The notes under the pieces are model-generated. The model made no database searches, had not been told where the DNA came from, and saw only the letters and a list, made by a program, of their open reading frames with translations. The position numbers and the translations under genes are program-made. From Lysobacter capsici (lineage in GTDB: Bacteria > Pseudomonadota > Gammaproteobacteria > Xanthomonadales > Xanthomonadaceae), in the NCBI RefSeq assembly GCF_018732085.1, contig NZ_CP076103.1, positions 372,001 through 436,000 of the forward strand: a DNA stretch of 64,000 nucleotides. The letters run 5' to 3'. Of this stretch, positions 63,115 to 64,000 are shown in pieces. Each line of letters opens with the position of its first letter. Positions within the stretch are counted from its first letter, which is position 1.

Positions 63115-64000
63115 ATGAGCCACACGCTGCCGACCGCCGATCAACTCCGCCAGGATTGGGCCAGCAACCCGCGCTGGGACGGCATCACCCGTCCGTACTC
63201 GGCCGAAGACGTGGTGCGCCTGCGCGGCACGGTGCCGGTCGAACACACCATCGCCAAGCTCGGCGCCAACAAGCTGTGGGCTTCGCTGCACACGGAAGAC
63301 TTCGTCAACGCGCTCGGCGCGCTGACCGGCAACCAGGCCATGCAGCAGGTCAAGGCCGGCCTGAAGGCGATCTATCTGTCGGGCTGGCAGGTCGCGGCCG
63401 ACGCCAACATCGCCGGCGAGATGTACCCCGACCAGTCGCTGTACCCGGCCAACTCGGTGCCGCAGGTCGTGCGCCGCATCAACAACACCCTGCTGCGCGC
63501 CGATCAGATCCAGTGCGCCGAAGGCACCGGCGACATCGACTTCCTGCAGCCGATCGTGGCCGACGCCGAAGCCGGTTTCGGCGGCGTGCTCAACGCCTTC
63601 GAACTGATGAAGGGCATGATCGAGGCCGGCGCCTCGGGCGTGCATTTCGAAGACCAGCTCGCTTCGGTCAAGAAGTGCGGCCACATGGGCGGCAAGGTGC
63701 TGGTGCCGACCCGCGAAGCGGTCGAGAAGCTGGTCGCCGCGCGCCTGGCCGCCGATGTCATGGGCGTGCCGACCCTGATCGTCGCGCGCACCGACGCCGA
63801 AGCCGCCGACCTGTTGACCGCCGACATCGATCCGAACGATCAGCCCTTCACCACCGGCGAGCGCACCAACGAAGGTTTCTACAAGACCCGCAACGGCCTG
63901 GACCAGGCGATCAGCCGCGGCCTGGCCTACGCACCGTACGCCGATCTGGTGTGGTGCGAGACCGGCAAGCCGGACCTGGAATTCGCGCGCAAGTTCGCCG
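63115..64000 (+). CDS. aceA: Isocitrate lyase, 3' end beyond window
   Basis: 295 codons are visible from the ATG at 63115; no stop before the window ends. The signature K186-K-C188-G-H190 (SVKKCGHMGGKVL) holds the catalytic Cys. Other motifs: LSGWQVAADANIAGEMYPDQSLYP (substrate loop), PIVADAEAGFGG (metal Asp), LIVARTDAEAA. Splits isocitrate into succinate and glyoxylate for AceB. The truncation is only due to the window edge. Confidence 0.95.
   Translation, partial: MSHTLPTADQLRQDWASNPRWDGITRPYSAEDVVRLRGTVPVEHTIAKLGANKLWASLHTEDFVNALGALTGNQAMQQVKAGLKAIYLSGWQVAADANIAGEMYPDQSLYPANSVPQVVRRINNTLLRADQIQCAEGTGDIDFLQPIVADAEAGFGGVLNAFELMKGMIEAGASGVHFEDQLASVKKCGHMGGKVLVPTREAVEKLVAARLAADVMGVPTLIVARTDAEAADLLTADIDPNDQPFTTGERTNEGFYKTRNGLDQAISRGLAYAPYADLVWCETGKPDLEFARKFA

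Overview
The window looks like chromosomal DNA of a Xanthomonadaceae gammaproteobacterium, most likely Lysobacter or a near relative. The base composition is very GC-rich. Translationally coupled genes (ATGA overlaps) are frequent. Several families of short palindromic intergenic repeats are present, including the GGGAATC-type and GTAGGAGCGGC-type repeats that I associate with this family. Gene content also fits: an olefin (ole) cluster, an M9 collagenase with PKD and PPC domains, TonB-dependent uptake and a ubiJ-ubiB pair. The genus is an inference; there is no rRNA in the window.

Layout. 1-7926: a plus-strand module of a 5'-truncated flotillin-like coiled-coil protein, a giant DUF3686-type AAA+ 'DNA repair' ATPase (1791 aa) and a single-HKD phospholipase-D-like protein. 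8181-23805: minus-strand nutrient-uptake and catabolism genes, namely a CoA-transferase, a GH127-like glycosidase, a glycosidase/FGE-like fusion, a PfkB sugar kinase, a serine hydrolase carrying a REP element inside its reading frame, a TonB receptor, a LysR regulator, a beta-propeller/SSS symporter and a CitE-like lyase. 24171-27964: oleBCD without oleA. 28048-30887: a DUF1328 peptide, ubiJ and ubiB.

31149-46776 is the most unusual part. A MtnX-like HAD phosphatase and a class III aminotransferase face a lone ketosynthase plus acyl carrier protein. A GNAT-like acyltransferase overlaps an arginase-fold protein. A DegT aminotransferase is coupled to two very small DMT-type membrane proteins and a lipase-like hydrolase. 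A six-gene coupled operon (response regulator, histidine kinase, outer-membrane channel, FtsX-type permease, ATPase, membrane fusion protein) completes it. Together these suggest biosynthesis and tripartite export of an amino-modified acyl product that I cannot match to a known pathway. The block is bracketed by direct repeats: ubiB ends just before it, and a degenerate copy of the last ~200 bp of ubiB lies just after it (about 47184-47385). This suggests that the block was inserted, or that the ubiB end was duplicated.

47444-57183: a hypothetical protein, an M16 protease, an RluA-type pseudouridine synthase, two small secreted proteins, ArfB, a PlsC-like acyltransferase, another hypothetical protein and a GntR/FCD regulator, followed by a 1.4-kb gene-free stretch with a threefold ~210-bp repeat and a perfect AT-rich palindrome. 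57184-64000: the collagenase, then a LysR regulator divergent from the glyoxylate-shunt genes aceB and aceA (aceA runs off the window end).
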